A model generated the notes under the pieces. That model saw only the letters and a program-made list of their open reading frames with translations. It was not told the origin of the DNA and did not search any database. Of a stretch of DNA of 64,000 nucleotides, positions 36,423-47,451 are shown piece by piece. Origin of the DNA: Carallia brachiata (taxonomy: Eukaryota; Streptophyta; Magnoliopsida; Malpighiales; Rhizophoraceae); NCBI GenBank assembly GCA_021464245.1, contig JADCRB010000016.1:10038835-10102834 (forward strand), in the 5' to 3' direction. Both the position numbers and the translations under genes were made by a program. Within the stretch, counting starts at the first letter, position 1. Every line of letters starts with the position of its first letter.

Positions 36423-38321
36423 ATCACTTTATTTCTTTCAAATAAGTGATTTTCTTTCATTTGAAATGGCTATTTAACAAAATTAAAGTTAATTTAAGCA
36501 TAAATGCTTGTAAAAACCTTTAATTTAAATGCAAAACGAATTTCCAACACCTTTTGAGGTGATAAATACATTCAATACCCTCTAATAGGTGTGCAATTGA
36601 TCGTAATTTGCATTTATTAGTTGCATAAGACCTTTTGTGGTGTGAATAAAAAGCTAAATCACTTTATCTCTTGCAAATAAGTGATTTTCTTTCATTTTAA
36701 TGGCTTATTTACACAATTTAAAGTTAATTTAAGCATAAATGCTTGTAAAAACCTTTAATTTCAATGCAAAACGCATTTCCAACACCTTTGGAGGTGATAA
36801 ATACATTCAATTCCCTATAATAAGTGTGCAATTGATCATGATTGGCATTTATTAGTTGCATAAGACCTTTTGTGGTGTGAATAAAGAGACTAAATTACTT
36901 TATTTCATGCAAATAAGTCATTTTCTTTCATTTTAAGGGCTTATTTAACACAATTTAAAGTCAATTAAGCATAAATGCTTGAAAAAAACCTTTAATTTCA
37001 AAGAAAAACGCATTTCCAACACATTTTGAGTTGTTAAATACATTCAATTCCCCCTAATAAGTGTGCAATTGATCATGATTTGCGTTTGTTAGTAGCATAA
37101 GACCTTTTGTGGCGTGAATAAAGATGCTAAATCACTTTATTTCTTTCAAATAAGTGATTTTCTTTCTTTGTTCATTTGAATGGCTATTTAACACAAATTA
37201 AAGTTAATTTAAGCATCAATGCTTGTAAAAACCTTTAATTTAAATGCAAAACGAATTTCCAACACCTTTTGAGGTGATAAATACATTCAATACCCTCTAA
37301 TAAGTGTGCAATTGATCGTAATTTGCATTTATTAGTTGCATAAGACCTTTTGTGGTGTGAATAAAGCGGCTAAATCACTTTATCTCTTGCAAATAAGTGA
37401 TTTTCTTTCATTTTAACGGCTTATTTAACACAAATTAAACTTAATTTAAGTATAAATGCTTGTAAAAACCTTTCATTTCAATGCAAAACGCCTTTCCAAC
37501 ACCTTTTGAGGTGATAAATACATTCAATACCCTCTAATAAGTGTGCAATTGATCACGATTTGCATTTATTAGTTGCATAAGACCTTTTGTGGTGTGAATA
37601 AAGAGGCTAAATTACTTTATTTCATGCAAATAAGTCATTTTCTTTCATTTTAAGGGCTTATTTAACACAATTTAAAGTCAATTTAAGGATAAATGCTTGA
37701 AAAAACCTTTAATTTCAAAGAAAAACGCATTTAAAACACCTTTTGAGTTGTTAAATACATTCAATTCCCCCTAATAAGTGTGCAATTGATCATGATTTGC
37801 ATTTATTTGTTGCATAAGACCTTTTGTTGCGTGAACAAAGAGGCTAAATCACTTTATGCCTTGCAAATAAGTGATTTTCTATCATTTTAATGACTTATTT
37901 AACACAATTTAAAGTTAATTTAAGCATTAATGCTTGTAAAAACCTTTAATTTCAATGCAAAACGCATTTCCAACGCCTTTGGAGGTGATAAATACATTCA
38001 ATTCCCTATAATAAGTGTGCAATTGATCAAGATTGGCATTTATTAGTTGTATAAGACCTTTTGTGGTGTGAATAAAGCGGCTAAATCACTTTATCTCTTG
38101 CAAATAAGTGATTTTCTTTCATTTTAATGGCTTATTTAACACAAATTAAACTTAATTTAGGTATAAATGCTTGTAAAAACCTTTCATTTTAATGCAAAAC
38201 GCCTTTCCAACACCTTTTGAAGTGATAAATACATTCAATACCCTCTAATAAGTGTGCAATTGATCATGATTTGCATTTATTAGTTGCATAAGACCTTTTG
38301 TGGTGTGAATAAAGAGGCTAA
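36423..38321 (+). repeat. HOR-8 unit 4 (1899 bp)
   Basis: Complete n1-n8, the longest and among the cleanest units. Part of the extra length is a 7-bp insertion in n4 near 37160-37170 (TTTCTTTCTTTGTTCATTTG). The same pyrimidine stretch is altered in unit 3, so this short tract is unstable. n4 also has AAGCATCAATGCTT near 37211. Confidence 0.9.
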
Positions 38322-40215
38322 ATCACTTTATTTCTTTCAAATAAGTGATTTTCTTTCATTTGAATGGCTATTTAACACAAATTAAAGTTAATTTAAGCAT
38401 AAATGCTTGTAAAAACCTTTAATTTAAATGCAAAACGAATTTCCAACACCTTTTGAGGTGATAAATACATTCAATACCCTCTAATAAGTGTGCAATTGAT
38501 CGTAATTTGCATTTATTAGTTGCATAAGACCTTTTGTGGTGTGAATAAAAAAGCTAAATCACTTTATCTCTTGCAAATAAGTGATTTTCTTTCATTTTAA
38601 TGGCTTATTTAACACAATTTAAAGTTAATTTAAGCATAAATGCTTGTAAAAACCTTTAATTTCAATGCAAAACGCATTTCCAACACCTTTGGAGGTGATA
38701 AATATATTCAATTCCCTATAATAAGTGTGCAATTGATCATGATTGGCATTTATTAGTTGCATAAGACCTTTTGTGGTGTGAATAAAGAGACTAAATTACT
38801 TTATTTCATGCAAATAAGTCATTTTCTTTCATTTTAAGGGCTTATTTAACACAATTTAAAGTCAATTAAGCATAAATGCTTGAAAAAACCTTTAATTTCA
38901 AAGAAAAACGCATTTCCAACACATTTTGAGTTGTTAAATACATTCAATTCCCCCTAATAAGTGTGCAATTGATCATGATTTGCGTTTGTTAGTAGCATAA
39001 GACCTTTTGTGGCGTGAATAAAGATGCTAAATCACTTTATTTCTTTCAAATAAGTGATTTTCTTTCATTTGAATGGCTATTTAACACAAATTAAAGTTAA
39101 TTTAAGCATAAATGCTTGTAAAAACCTTTAATTTAAATGCAAAACGAATTTCCAACACCTTTTGAGGTGATAAATACATTCAATACCCTCTAATAAGTGT
39201 GCAATTGATCGTAATTTGCATTTATTAGTTGCATAAGACCTTTTGTGGTGTGAATAAAGCGGCTAAATCACTTTATCTCTTACAAATAAGTGATTTTCTT
39301 TCATTTTAACGGCTTATTTAACACAAATTAAACTTAATTTAAGTATAAATGCTTGTAAAAACCTTTCATTTCAATGCAAAACGCCTTTCCAACACCTTTT
39401 GAGGTGATAAATACATTCAATACCCCTAAGTAAGTGTGCAATTGATCACGATTTGCATTTATTAGTTGCATAAGACCTTTGTGGTGTGAATAAAGAGGCT
39501 AAATTACTTTATTTCATGCAAATAAGTCATTTTCTTTCATTTTAAGGCTTATTTAACACAATTTAAAGTCAATTTAAGGATAAATGCTTGAAAAAAAAAC
39601 CTTTAATTTCAAAGAAAAACGCATTTAAAACACCTTTTGAGCTGTTAAATACATTCAATTCCCCCTAATAAGTGTGCAATTGATCATGATTTGCATTTAT
39701 TTGTTGCATAAGACCTTTTGTTGCGTGAACAAAGAGGCTAAATCACTTTATCTCTTGCAAATAAGTGATTTTCTATCATTTTAATGACTTATTTAACACA
39801 ATTTAAAGTTAATTTAAGCATTAATGCTTGTAAAAACCTTTAATTTCAATGCAAAACGCATTTCCAACGCCTTTGGAGGTGATAAATACATTCAATTCCC
39901 TATAATAAGTGTGCAATTGATCAAGATTGGCATTTATTAGTTGTATAAGACCTTTTGTGGTGTGAATAAAGCGGCTAAATCACTTTATCTCTTGCAAATA
40001 AGTGATTTTCTTTCATTTTAATGGCTTATTTAACACAAATTAAACTTAATTTAGGTATAAATGCTTGTAAAAAACCTTTCATTTCAATGCAAAACGCCTT
40101 TCCAACACCTTTTGAAGTGATAAATACATTCAATACCCCTCTAATAAGTGTGCAATTGATCATGATTTGCATTTTAGTTGCATAAGACCTTTTGTGGTGT
40201 GAATAAAGAGGCTAA
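38322..40215 (+). repeat. HOR-8 unit 5 (1894 bp)
   Basis: Complete n1-n8 and the best template for the HOR-8 consensus in its first half. n6 has an expanded A run (TTGAAAAAAAAACC near 39588) and TTTTGAGCTGTT near 39638. n7 has TTATCTCTTGC instead of TTATGCCTTGC, and n8 has CATTTCAATGC instead of CATTTTAATGC. The unit therefore returns toward HOR-7 states on its right side, next to the switch point. Confidence 0.9.
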
Positions 40216-41386
40216 ATCACTTTATTTCTTTCAAATAAGTGATTTTCTTTCATTTGAATGGCTATTTAACACAAATTAAAGTTAATTAAGCATAAATGCT
40301 TGTAAAAACCTTTAATTTAAATGCAAAACGAATTTCCAACACCTTTTGAGGTGATAAATACATTCAATACCTCTAATAAGTGTGCAATTGATCGTAATTT
40401 GCATTTATTAGTTGCATAAGACCTTTGTGGTGTGAATAAAAAGCTAAATCACTTTATCTCTTGCAAATAAGTGATTTTCTTTCATTTTAATGGCTTATTT
40501 AACACAATTTAAAGTTAATTTAAGCATAAATGCTTGTAAAAACCTTTAATTTCAATGCAAAACGCATTTCCAACACCTTTGGAGGTGATAAATACATTCA
40601 ATTCCCTATAATAAGTGCAATTGATCATGATTGGCATTTATTAGTTGCATAAGACCTTTTGTGGTATGAATAAAGAGACTAAATCACTTCATTTCATGCA
40701 AATAAGTGATTTTCTTTCATTTGATGGCTTATTTAACCAAATGGACTTAAATAAAGTATAAATGCTTAAAAAACCATTAATTTCAATGCAAAACGCATTT
40801 CCAACACATTTGGGTGATAAATCATTCAATTCCCTATAATAAGTGTGCAATTGATCATGATTGGGATTTATTAGTTGTATAAGTCCTTTTGTGGTGTTAA
40901 AGAGGCTAAATCACTTTATTTCTCTTGCAAATAAGTGATTTTCTTTCATTTTATTATGGCTTATTTAACACAAATTAACTTAATTTAAGTATAAATGCTT
41001 GTAAAACCTTTAATTTCAATGCAAAACGCATTTCCACACACTTTTGAGATGATAAATACATTCAATACCCTCTAATAAGTGTGCAATTGATCACGATTTG
41101 CATTTATTAGTTGCATAAGACCTTTTGTGTGTGAATAAAGAGGCTAAATCACTTTATTTCATGCAAATAAGGATTTTCTTTCATTTTAAGGCTTATTTAA
41201 CACAATTAAAGTCAATTTAAGCATAAATGCTTGTAAAAAACCTTTAATTTCAAAGAAAAACGCATTTCTTTCCAACACCTTTTGAGTGTTAAATACATTC
41301 AATTCCCCTATAATAAGTGTGCAATTGATCATGATTTGCATTTATTAGTTGTAGAAGACCTTTTGTGGTGTGAATAAAGCGGCTAA
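40216..41386 (+). repeat. Switch point from HOR-8 back to HOR-7 monomers
   Basis: n1/m1 at 40216 and n2/m2 are followed not by n3 but by m3 (40683, with GAGACTAAATCACTTC and AAATGGACTTAAATAAAG), then m4 (40910, TATTATGGC, GATCACG) and m5 (41148, TTTTAAGGC, AAAGTCAATTT). m2 ends GTGGTATGAA, the HOR-7 state. The exchange therefore falls inside the shared m2/n2 monomer, about 40450-40670. After m5 the HOR-7 order stops. The junction shows that the two HORs recombined at a homologous monomer. Confidence 0.82.
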
Positions 41387-43242
41387 ATCACTTTATTCTT
41401 GCAAATAAGTGATTTTCTTTCATTTTAATGGCTATTTAACACAAATTAAAGTTAATTTAGCAAAATGCTTGTAAAAACCTTTAATCTCAATGCAAAACGC
41501 ATTTCCAACACCTTTTGAGCTGATAAATACATTGAATTCCCTCTAATAAGTGTGCAATTGATCATGATTTGCATTTATTAGTTGCATAAGACCTTTTGTG
41601 GCGTGAATAAAGAGGCTAAATCACTTTATTTCTTGCAAATAAGTGATTTTCTTTCATTTTAATGGCTTATTTAACACAATTAAAGTTAATTTAAGCATAA
41701 ATGCTTCTAAAAACCTTTAATTTCAATGCAAAACGCATTTCCAACCTTTTGAGGTGATAAATACATTCAATTCCCTCTAATAAGTGTGCAATTGATCATA
41801 TTTCCATTTATTAGTTGCAAAACCTTTTGTGGTGTGAATAAGAGGCTAAATCACTTTATCTCTTGCAAATAAGTGATTTTCTTTCATTTTAATGACTTAT
41901 TTAACACAATTAAAGTTAATTTAAGCATAAATGCTTGTAAAAACTTTTAATTTCACAAAAAACGCATTTCCAACACCTTTTGAGTGATAAATACATTCAA
42001 TTCCCTCTAATAACTGTGCAATTGATATGATTTGCATTTATTAGTTGCATAAGACCTTTTGTTGCATGATAAAGATGGCTAAATCACTTTATCTCTTGCA
42101 AATAAGTGATTTTCTATCATTTTAATGACTTATTTAACACAATTTAAAGTTAATTTAAGCATAAATGCTTGTAAAAACCTTTAATTTCAATGCAAAACGC
42201 ATTTCCAACACCTTTGAGGTGATAAATACATTCAATTCCCATAATAAGTGTGCAATTTATCATGATTGCATTTATTAGTTGTAGAAGACCTTTTGTGGTG
42301 TGAATAAAGCGCTAAATCACTATCTCTTGCAAATAAGTGATTTTCTTCATTTAATGGCTATTTAACACAATTAAAGTTAATTTGAGCATAAATGCTTGTA
42401 AAACCCTTTAATTTCAATGCAAAACGCATTTCCAACACTTTTTGAGTCTTAAATACATTCAATTCCCTCTAATAAGTGTGCAATTGATCATGATTGCATT
42501 TATTAGTTGCATAAGACCTTTTGTGGCGTGAATAAAGAGGCTAAATCACTTTATTTCTTGCAAAAAGTGATTTTCTTTCATTTGAATGGCTATTTAACAC
42601 AAATTAAAGTTAATTTAAGCATAAATGCTTCTAAAAACCTTTAATTTCAATGCAAAACGCATTTCCAACACTTTTGAGGTCTAAATACATTCAATTCCCT
42701 CTAATAAGTGTGCAATTGATCATGATTTGCATTTATTAGTTGCATAAGACCTTTTGTGGCGTGAATAAAGAGGCTAAATCACTTTTTCTTGCAAATAAGT
42801 GATTTTCTTTCATTTTAATGGCTATTTAACACAAATTAAAGTTAATTTAAGCATAAATGCTTCTAAAAACCTTTAATTTCAATGCAAAACGCATTTCCAA
42901 CACCTTTTGAGGTGATAAATACATTCAATACCCTCTAATAAGTGTGCAATTGATCAATTTGCATTTATTAGTGCATAAGACCTTTTGTGGCGTGAATAAA
43001 GAGGCTAAATCACTTTATTTCTTGCAAATAAGTGATTTTCTTTCATTTTAATGGCTTATTTAACACAATTAAAGTTAATTTAAGTATAAATGCTTGAAAA
43101 AACCTTTAATTTCAATGAAAAACGCATTTCCAACACCTTTTGAGGTGTTAAATACATTCAATTCCCCTAATAAGTGTGCAATTGATCATGATTGCATTTG
43201 TTAGTAGCATAAGACCTTTTGTGGCGTGAATAAAGAGGCTAA
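41387..43242 (+). repeat. Mosaic region with a partial copy of HOR-33 monomers 7-11
   Basis: Eight monomers. The part from about 41.62 to 42.77 kb matches HOR-33 monomers 7 to 11 in order: TTCTAAAAACC with TTTCCATTTATTAG, then TAATGACTTATTT with AACTGTGCAATTG, then GTTGCATGA with TTTTCTATC, then GTAGAAGACC before GCG-CTAAATC, then TTTGAATGGCTATTT. The GTAGAAGACC state also occurs near 41350, four monomers earlier. The same series recurs about 12 monomers later (44.4-45.6 kb). Confidence 0.7.
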
Positions 43243-45593
43243 ATCACTCTATTTCTTCGCAAATAAGTGATTTTCTTTCATTTTAATGGCTTATTTCACA
43301 AATTAAAGTTAATTTAAGTATATGCTTGTAAAACCTTTAATTTCAATGCAAAACGCATTTCCAACACCTTTTGAGGTCTTAAATACATTCAATTCCCTCT
43401 AATAAGTGTGCAATTGATCATGAATTGCATTTATTAGTTACATAAGACCTTTTGTGGCGTGAATAAAGAGGCTAAATCACTTTATCTCTTGCAAATAAGA
43501 GATTTTCTATCATTTTAATGGCTTATTTAACACAAATTAAACTTAATTTAAGTATAAATGCTTGTAAAAACCTTTCATTTCAATGCAAAACGCATTTCCA
43601 ACACCTTTTGAGGTGATAAATACATTCAATACCCTCTAATAAGTGTGCAATTGATCATGATTTGCATTTATTAGTTGCATAAGACCTTTTGTGGTGTGAA
43701 TAAAGAGGCTAAATCACTTTATTTCTTACAAATAAGTCATTTTCTTTCATTTTAATGGCTTATTTGACACAATTTAAAGTTAATTTAAGCATAAATGCTT
43801 GTAAAAACCTTTAATTTCAAAGAAAAACGCATTTCCAACACCTTTTGAGGTGTTAAATACATTCAATTCCCCCTAATAAGTGTGCAATTGATCATGATTT
43901 GCGTTTGTTAGTAGCATAAGACCTTTTGTGGCGTGAATAAAGATGCTAAATCACTTTATTTCTTACAAAAGTGATTTTCTTTCATTTTAATCTCTTATTT
44001 AACACAAATTAAAGTTAATTTAAGCACAAATGCTTGTAAAAACCTTTAATTTCAAGAAAAACGCATTTCCAACACCTTTGAGGTGTTAAATTCATTAAAT
44101 TCCCCTAATAAGTGTGCAATTGATCATGATTTGCATTTATATTAGTCGGTAAGACCTTTTGTGGCGTGAATAAATGAGGCTAAATCGCTTTATTTCTTGC
44201 AAATAAGTGATTTTCTTTCATTTTAATGGCTTATTTAATACAAATTAAACTTAATTTAAGTATAAATGCTTGTAAAAACCTTCAATTTCAATGTAAAACG
44301 CATTTCCAACACCTTTTGAGGTGATAAATACATTCAATACCCTCTAATAAGTGTGCAATTGATCATGATTTGCATTTATTAGTTGCATAAGACCTTTTGT
44401 GGTGTGAATAAAGAGGCTAAATCACTTTATTTCTTGCAAAAAGTCATTTTCTTTCATTTTAATGGCTTATTTAACACAAATTAAAGTTAATTTAAGCATA
44501 AATGCTTAAAAACCTTTAATTTCAATGCAAAACGCATTTCCAACACCTTTTGAGGTGATAAATACATTGAATTCCCTCTAATAAGTGTGCAATTGATCAT
44601 TATTTCCATTTATTAGTTGCATAAGACCTTTTGTGGTGTGAATAAAGAGGCTAAATCACTTTATCTCTTGCAAATAAGTGATTTTCTTTCATTTTAATGA
44701 CTTATTTAACACAATTTAAAGTTAATTTAAGCATAAATGCTTGTAAAAACTTTTAATTTCAACGCAAAACGCATTTCTAACACCTTTTGAGGTGATAAAT
44801 ACATTCAATTCCCTCTAATAACTGTGCAATTGATAATGATTTGCATTTATTAGTTGCATAAGACCTTTTGTTGCATGAATAAAGATGCTAAATCACTTTA
44901 TCTCTTGCAAATAAGTGATTTTCTATCATTTTAATGACTTATTTAACACAATTTAAAGTTAATTTAAGCATAAATGCTTGTAAAAACCTTTAATTTCAAT
45001 GCAAAACGCATTTCCAACACCTTTGAGGTGATAAATACATTCAATTCCCTATAATAAGTGTGCAATTATCATGATTGGCATTTATTAGTTGTAGAAGACC
45101 TTTTGTGGTGTGAAAAAAGCGGCTAAATCACTTTATCTCTTGCAAATAAGTGATTTTCTTTCATTTAATGGCTATTTAACACAAATTAAAGTTAATTTAA
45201 GCATAAATGCTTGTAAAACCTTTAATTTCAATGCAAAACGCATTTCCAACACTTTTGAGGTGTTAAATACATTCAATTCCCTCTAATAAGTGTGCAATTG
45301 ATCATGATTTGCATTTATTAGTTGCATAAGACCTTTTGTGGCGTGAATAAAGAGGCTAAATCACTTTATTTCTTGCAAATAAGTGATTTTCTTTCATTTG
45401 AATGGCTATTTAACACAAATTAAAGTTAATTTAAGCATAAATGCTTCTAAAAACCTTTAATTTCAATGCAAAACGCATTTCCAACACCTTTTGAGGTTAA
45501 ATACATTCAATTCCCTCTAATAAGTGTGCAATTGATCATGATTTGCATTTATTAGTTGCATAAGACCTTTTGTGGCGTGAATAAAGAGGCTAA
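43243..45593 (+). repeat. Partial upstream copy of HOR-33 monomers 1-11, one monomer deleted
   Basis: Ten monomers matching HOR-33 positions 1, 2/3 hybrid, 4, 5, 6, 7, 8, 9, 10 and 11. Shared markers are GAATTGCATTTATTAGTTAC (43423), TTTGACACAATTT (43764), TTTGCGTTTGTTAGTAGC (about 43900), TTTTAATCTCTTATTT (about 43985), AAATTCATTAAATTCC (about 44088), AATACAAATTAAAC (about 44237) and TTTCCATTTATTAG (about 44603). It precedes the first full HOR-33 unit by 18 monomers (4.2 kb), not 33, so the intervening part is a shortened version. Confidence 0.8.
43476..43712 (+). repeat. In-register hybrid monomer from a one-monomer deletion
   Basis: Exactly 237 bp. The left part (AATAAGAGATTTTCTATC) is HOR-33 monomer 2 and the rest (GGCTTATTTAACACAAATT, AAACTTAATTTAAGTATAAA, CCTTTCATTTC) is monomer 3. 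In the full units at 47.7, 55.4 and 63.2 kb these are two separate neighbouring monomers. The exchange point lies between about 43510 and 43521. This is a textbook product of unequal crossing-over between adjacent monomers. Confidence 0.85.
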
Positions 45594-47451
45594 ATCACTT
45601 TATTTCTTGCAAATAAGTGATTTTCTTTCATTTTTGTCTATTTAACACAATTAAAGTTAATTTAAGCATAAATGCTTGTAAAAACCTTTAATTTCAATGC
45701 AAAACGCATTTCCAACACCTTTTGAGGTGTTAAATACATTCAATTCCCTCTAATAAGTGTGCAATTGATCATGATTTGCATTTATTAGTTGCATAAGAGC
45801 TTTTGTGATGTGAATAAAGAGGCTAAATCACTTTATTTCTTGCAAATAAGTGATTTTCTTTCATTTTAAGGCTTATTTAACACAATTAAAGTTAATTTAA
45901 GCATAAATGCTTGTAAAAACCTTTAATTTCAATGCAAACGCATTTCCAACACCTTTTGAGTGTTAAATACATTCAATTCCCCTAATAAGTGTGCAATTGA
46001 TCATGATTGCATTTTTAGTGCATAAGACCTTTTGTGGCGTGAATAAAGAGGCTAAATCACTTATTTCTTGCAAATAAGTGATTTTCTTTCATTTTAATGG
46101 CTTATTTCACAAATTAAAGTTAATTTAAGCATAAATGCTTGTAAAAACCTTTATTTCAATGCAAAACGCATTTCCAACACCTTTTGAGGTGATAAATACA
46201 TTCAATTCCCTCTAATAAGTGTGCAATTGATCATGATTTGCATTTATTAGTTGCATAAGACCTTTTGTGATGTGAATAAAGAGGCTAAATCACTTTATTT
46301 CTTGCAAATAAGTGATTTTCTTTCATTTTAATGGCTTATTTAACACAATTAAAGTTAATTTAAGCATAAATGCTTGTAAAAACCTTTAATTTCAATGCAA
46401 AACGCATTTCCAACACCTTTTGAGGTGTTAAATACATTCAATTCCCCTAATAAGTGTGCAATTGATCATGATTTGCATTTATTAGAGCATAAGACCTTTT
46501 TGGCGTGAATAAAGAGGCTAAATCACTTTATTTCTTGCAAATAAGTGATTTTCTTTCATTTTAATCTTATTTAACACAATTAAAGTTAATTTAAGCACAA
46601 ATGCTTGTAAAAACCTTTAATTTCAAGCAAACGCATTTCCAAACACCTTTGAGGTGTTAAATACATTCAATTCCCCTAATAAGTGTGCAATTGATCATGA
46701 TTTGCATTTATTAGTGCGTAAGACCTTTTGTGCGTGAATAAGAGGCTAAATCACTTTATTCTTGCAAATAAGTGATTTTTTTCATTTTAATGGCTTATTT
46801 AACACAAATTAAAGTTAATTTAAGATAAATGCTTGTAAAAACCTTTAATTTCAAAGCAAAACGCATTTCCAACACACCTTTTGAGGTGATAAATACATTC
46901 AATTCCCTATAATAAGTGTGCAATTGATCATGATTTGCATTTATTAGTTGCATAAGACCTTTTGTGGTGTGAATAAAAGGCTAAATCACTTTATTTTCTT
47001 GCAAAAAAGTCATTTTCTTTCATTTTAATGGCTTATTTAACACAATTAAAGTTAATATTAAGCATAAATGCTTCTAAAAACCTTTAATTTCAATGCAAAA
47101 CGCATTTCCAACACCTTTTGAGGTGATAAATACATTCAATACCCTCTAATAGTGTGCAATTGATCACGATTTGCATTTATTAGTTGCATAAGACCTTTTG
47201 TGGTGTGAAAAGAGGCTAAATCACTTTATTTCCATGCAATAAGTCATTTTCTTTCATTTTAAGGGCTTATTTAACACAATTAAAGTCAATTTAAGTATAA
47301 ATGCTGTAAAAAACCTTTAATTTCAAAAAAACGCATTTCCAACACCTTTTGAGGTTGTTAAATACATTCAATTCCCCCTAATAAGTGTGCAATTGATCAT
47401 GATTGCATTTATTAGTAGCATAAGACCTTTTGTGGGGAATAAAGAGGCTAA
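45594..47451 (+). repeat. Mosaic monomers between partial and full HOR-33 copies
   Basis: Eight monomers. Two of them (about 45.8 and 46.27 kb) share GTGATGTGAATAAAG and are two monomers apart, a local dimer; the same TGATGTG state occurs at about 49075. The later part (46.97-47.45 kb) has an m5-like monomer with TTTTAAGGGC and AAAGTCAATTTAAGTATAAA, the monomer type that precedes HOR-33 monomer 1 in every full copy. Small losses are common. Confidence 0.7.

Larger units (their letters stand above)
29636..40682 (+). repeat. Domain IV: 8-monomer higher-order repeat (HOR-8)
   Basis: Eight monomers recur in order with a period of 1866-1899 bp. n1 and n2 resemble m1 and m2 of HOR-7. n3 has GAGACTAAATTAC, AAGTCATTTTC, TTTTAAGGGC, AAGTCAATTAAGC and TTTGCGTTTGTTAGTAGC. 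n4 has GATGCTAAATC and TTTGAATGGCTATTT. n5 has GCGGCTAAATC, TTTTAACGGC and GATCACG. n6 has TTAAGGATAAATGC and CATTTAAAACACC. n7 has TTATGCCTTGC, AAGCATTAATGCTT and GATCAAGATTGG. n8 has TTTAGGTATAAATGC, CATTTTAATGC and TTTTGAAGTG. n1 starts at 30784, 32650, 34537, 36423, 38322 and 40216. HOR-8 reads as HOR-7 with m3-m4 replaced by n3-n4-n5. Confidence 0.9.
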
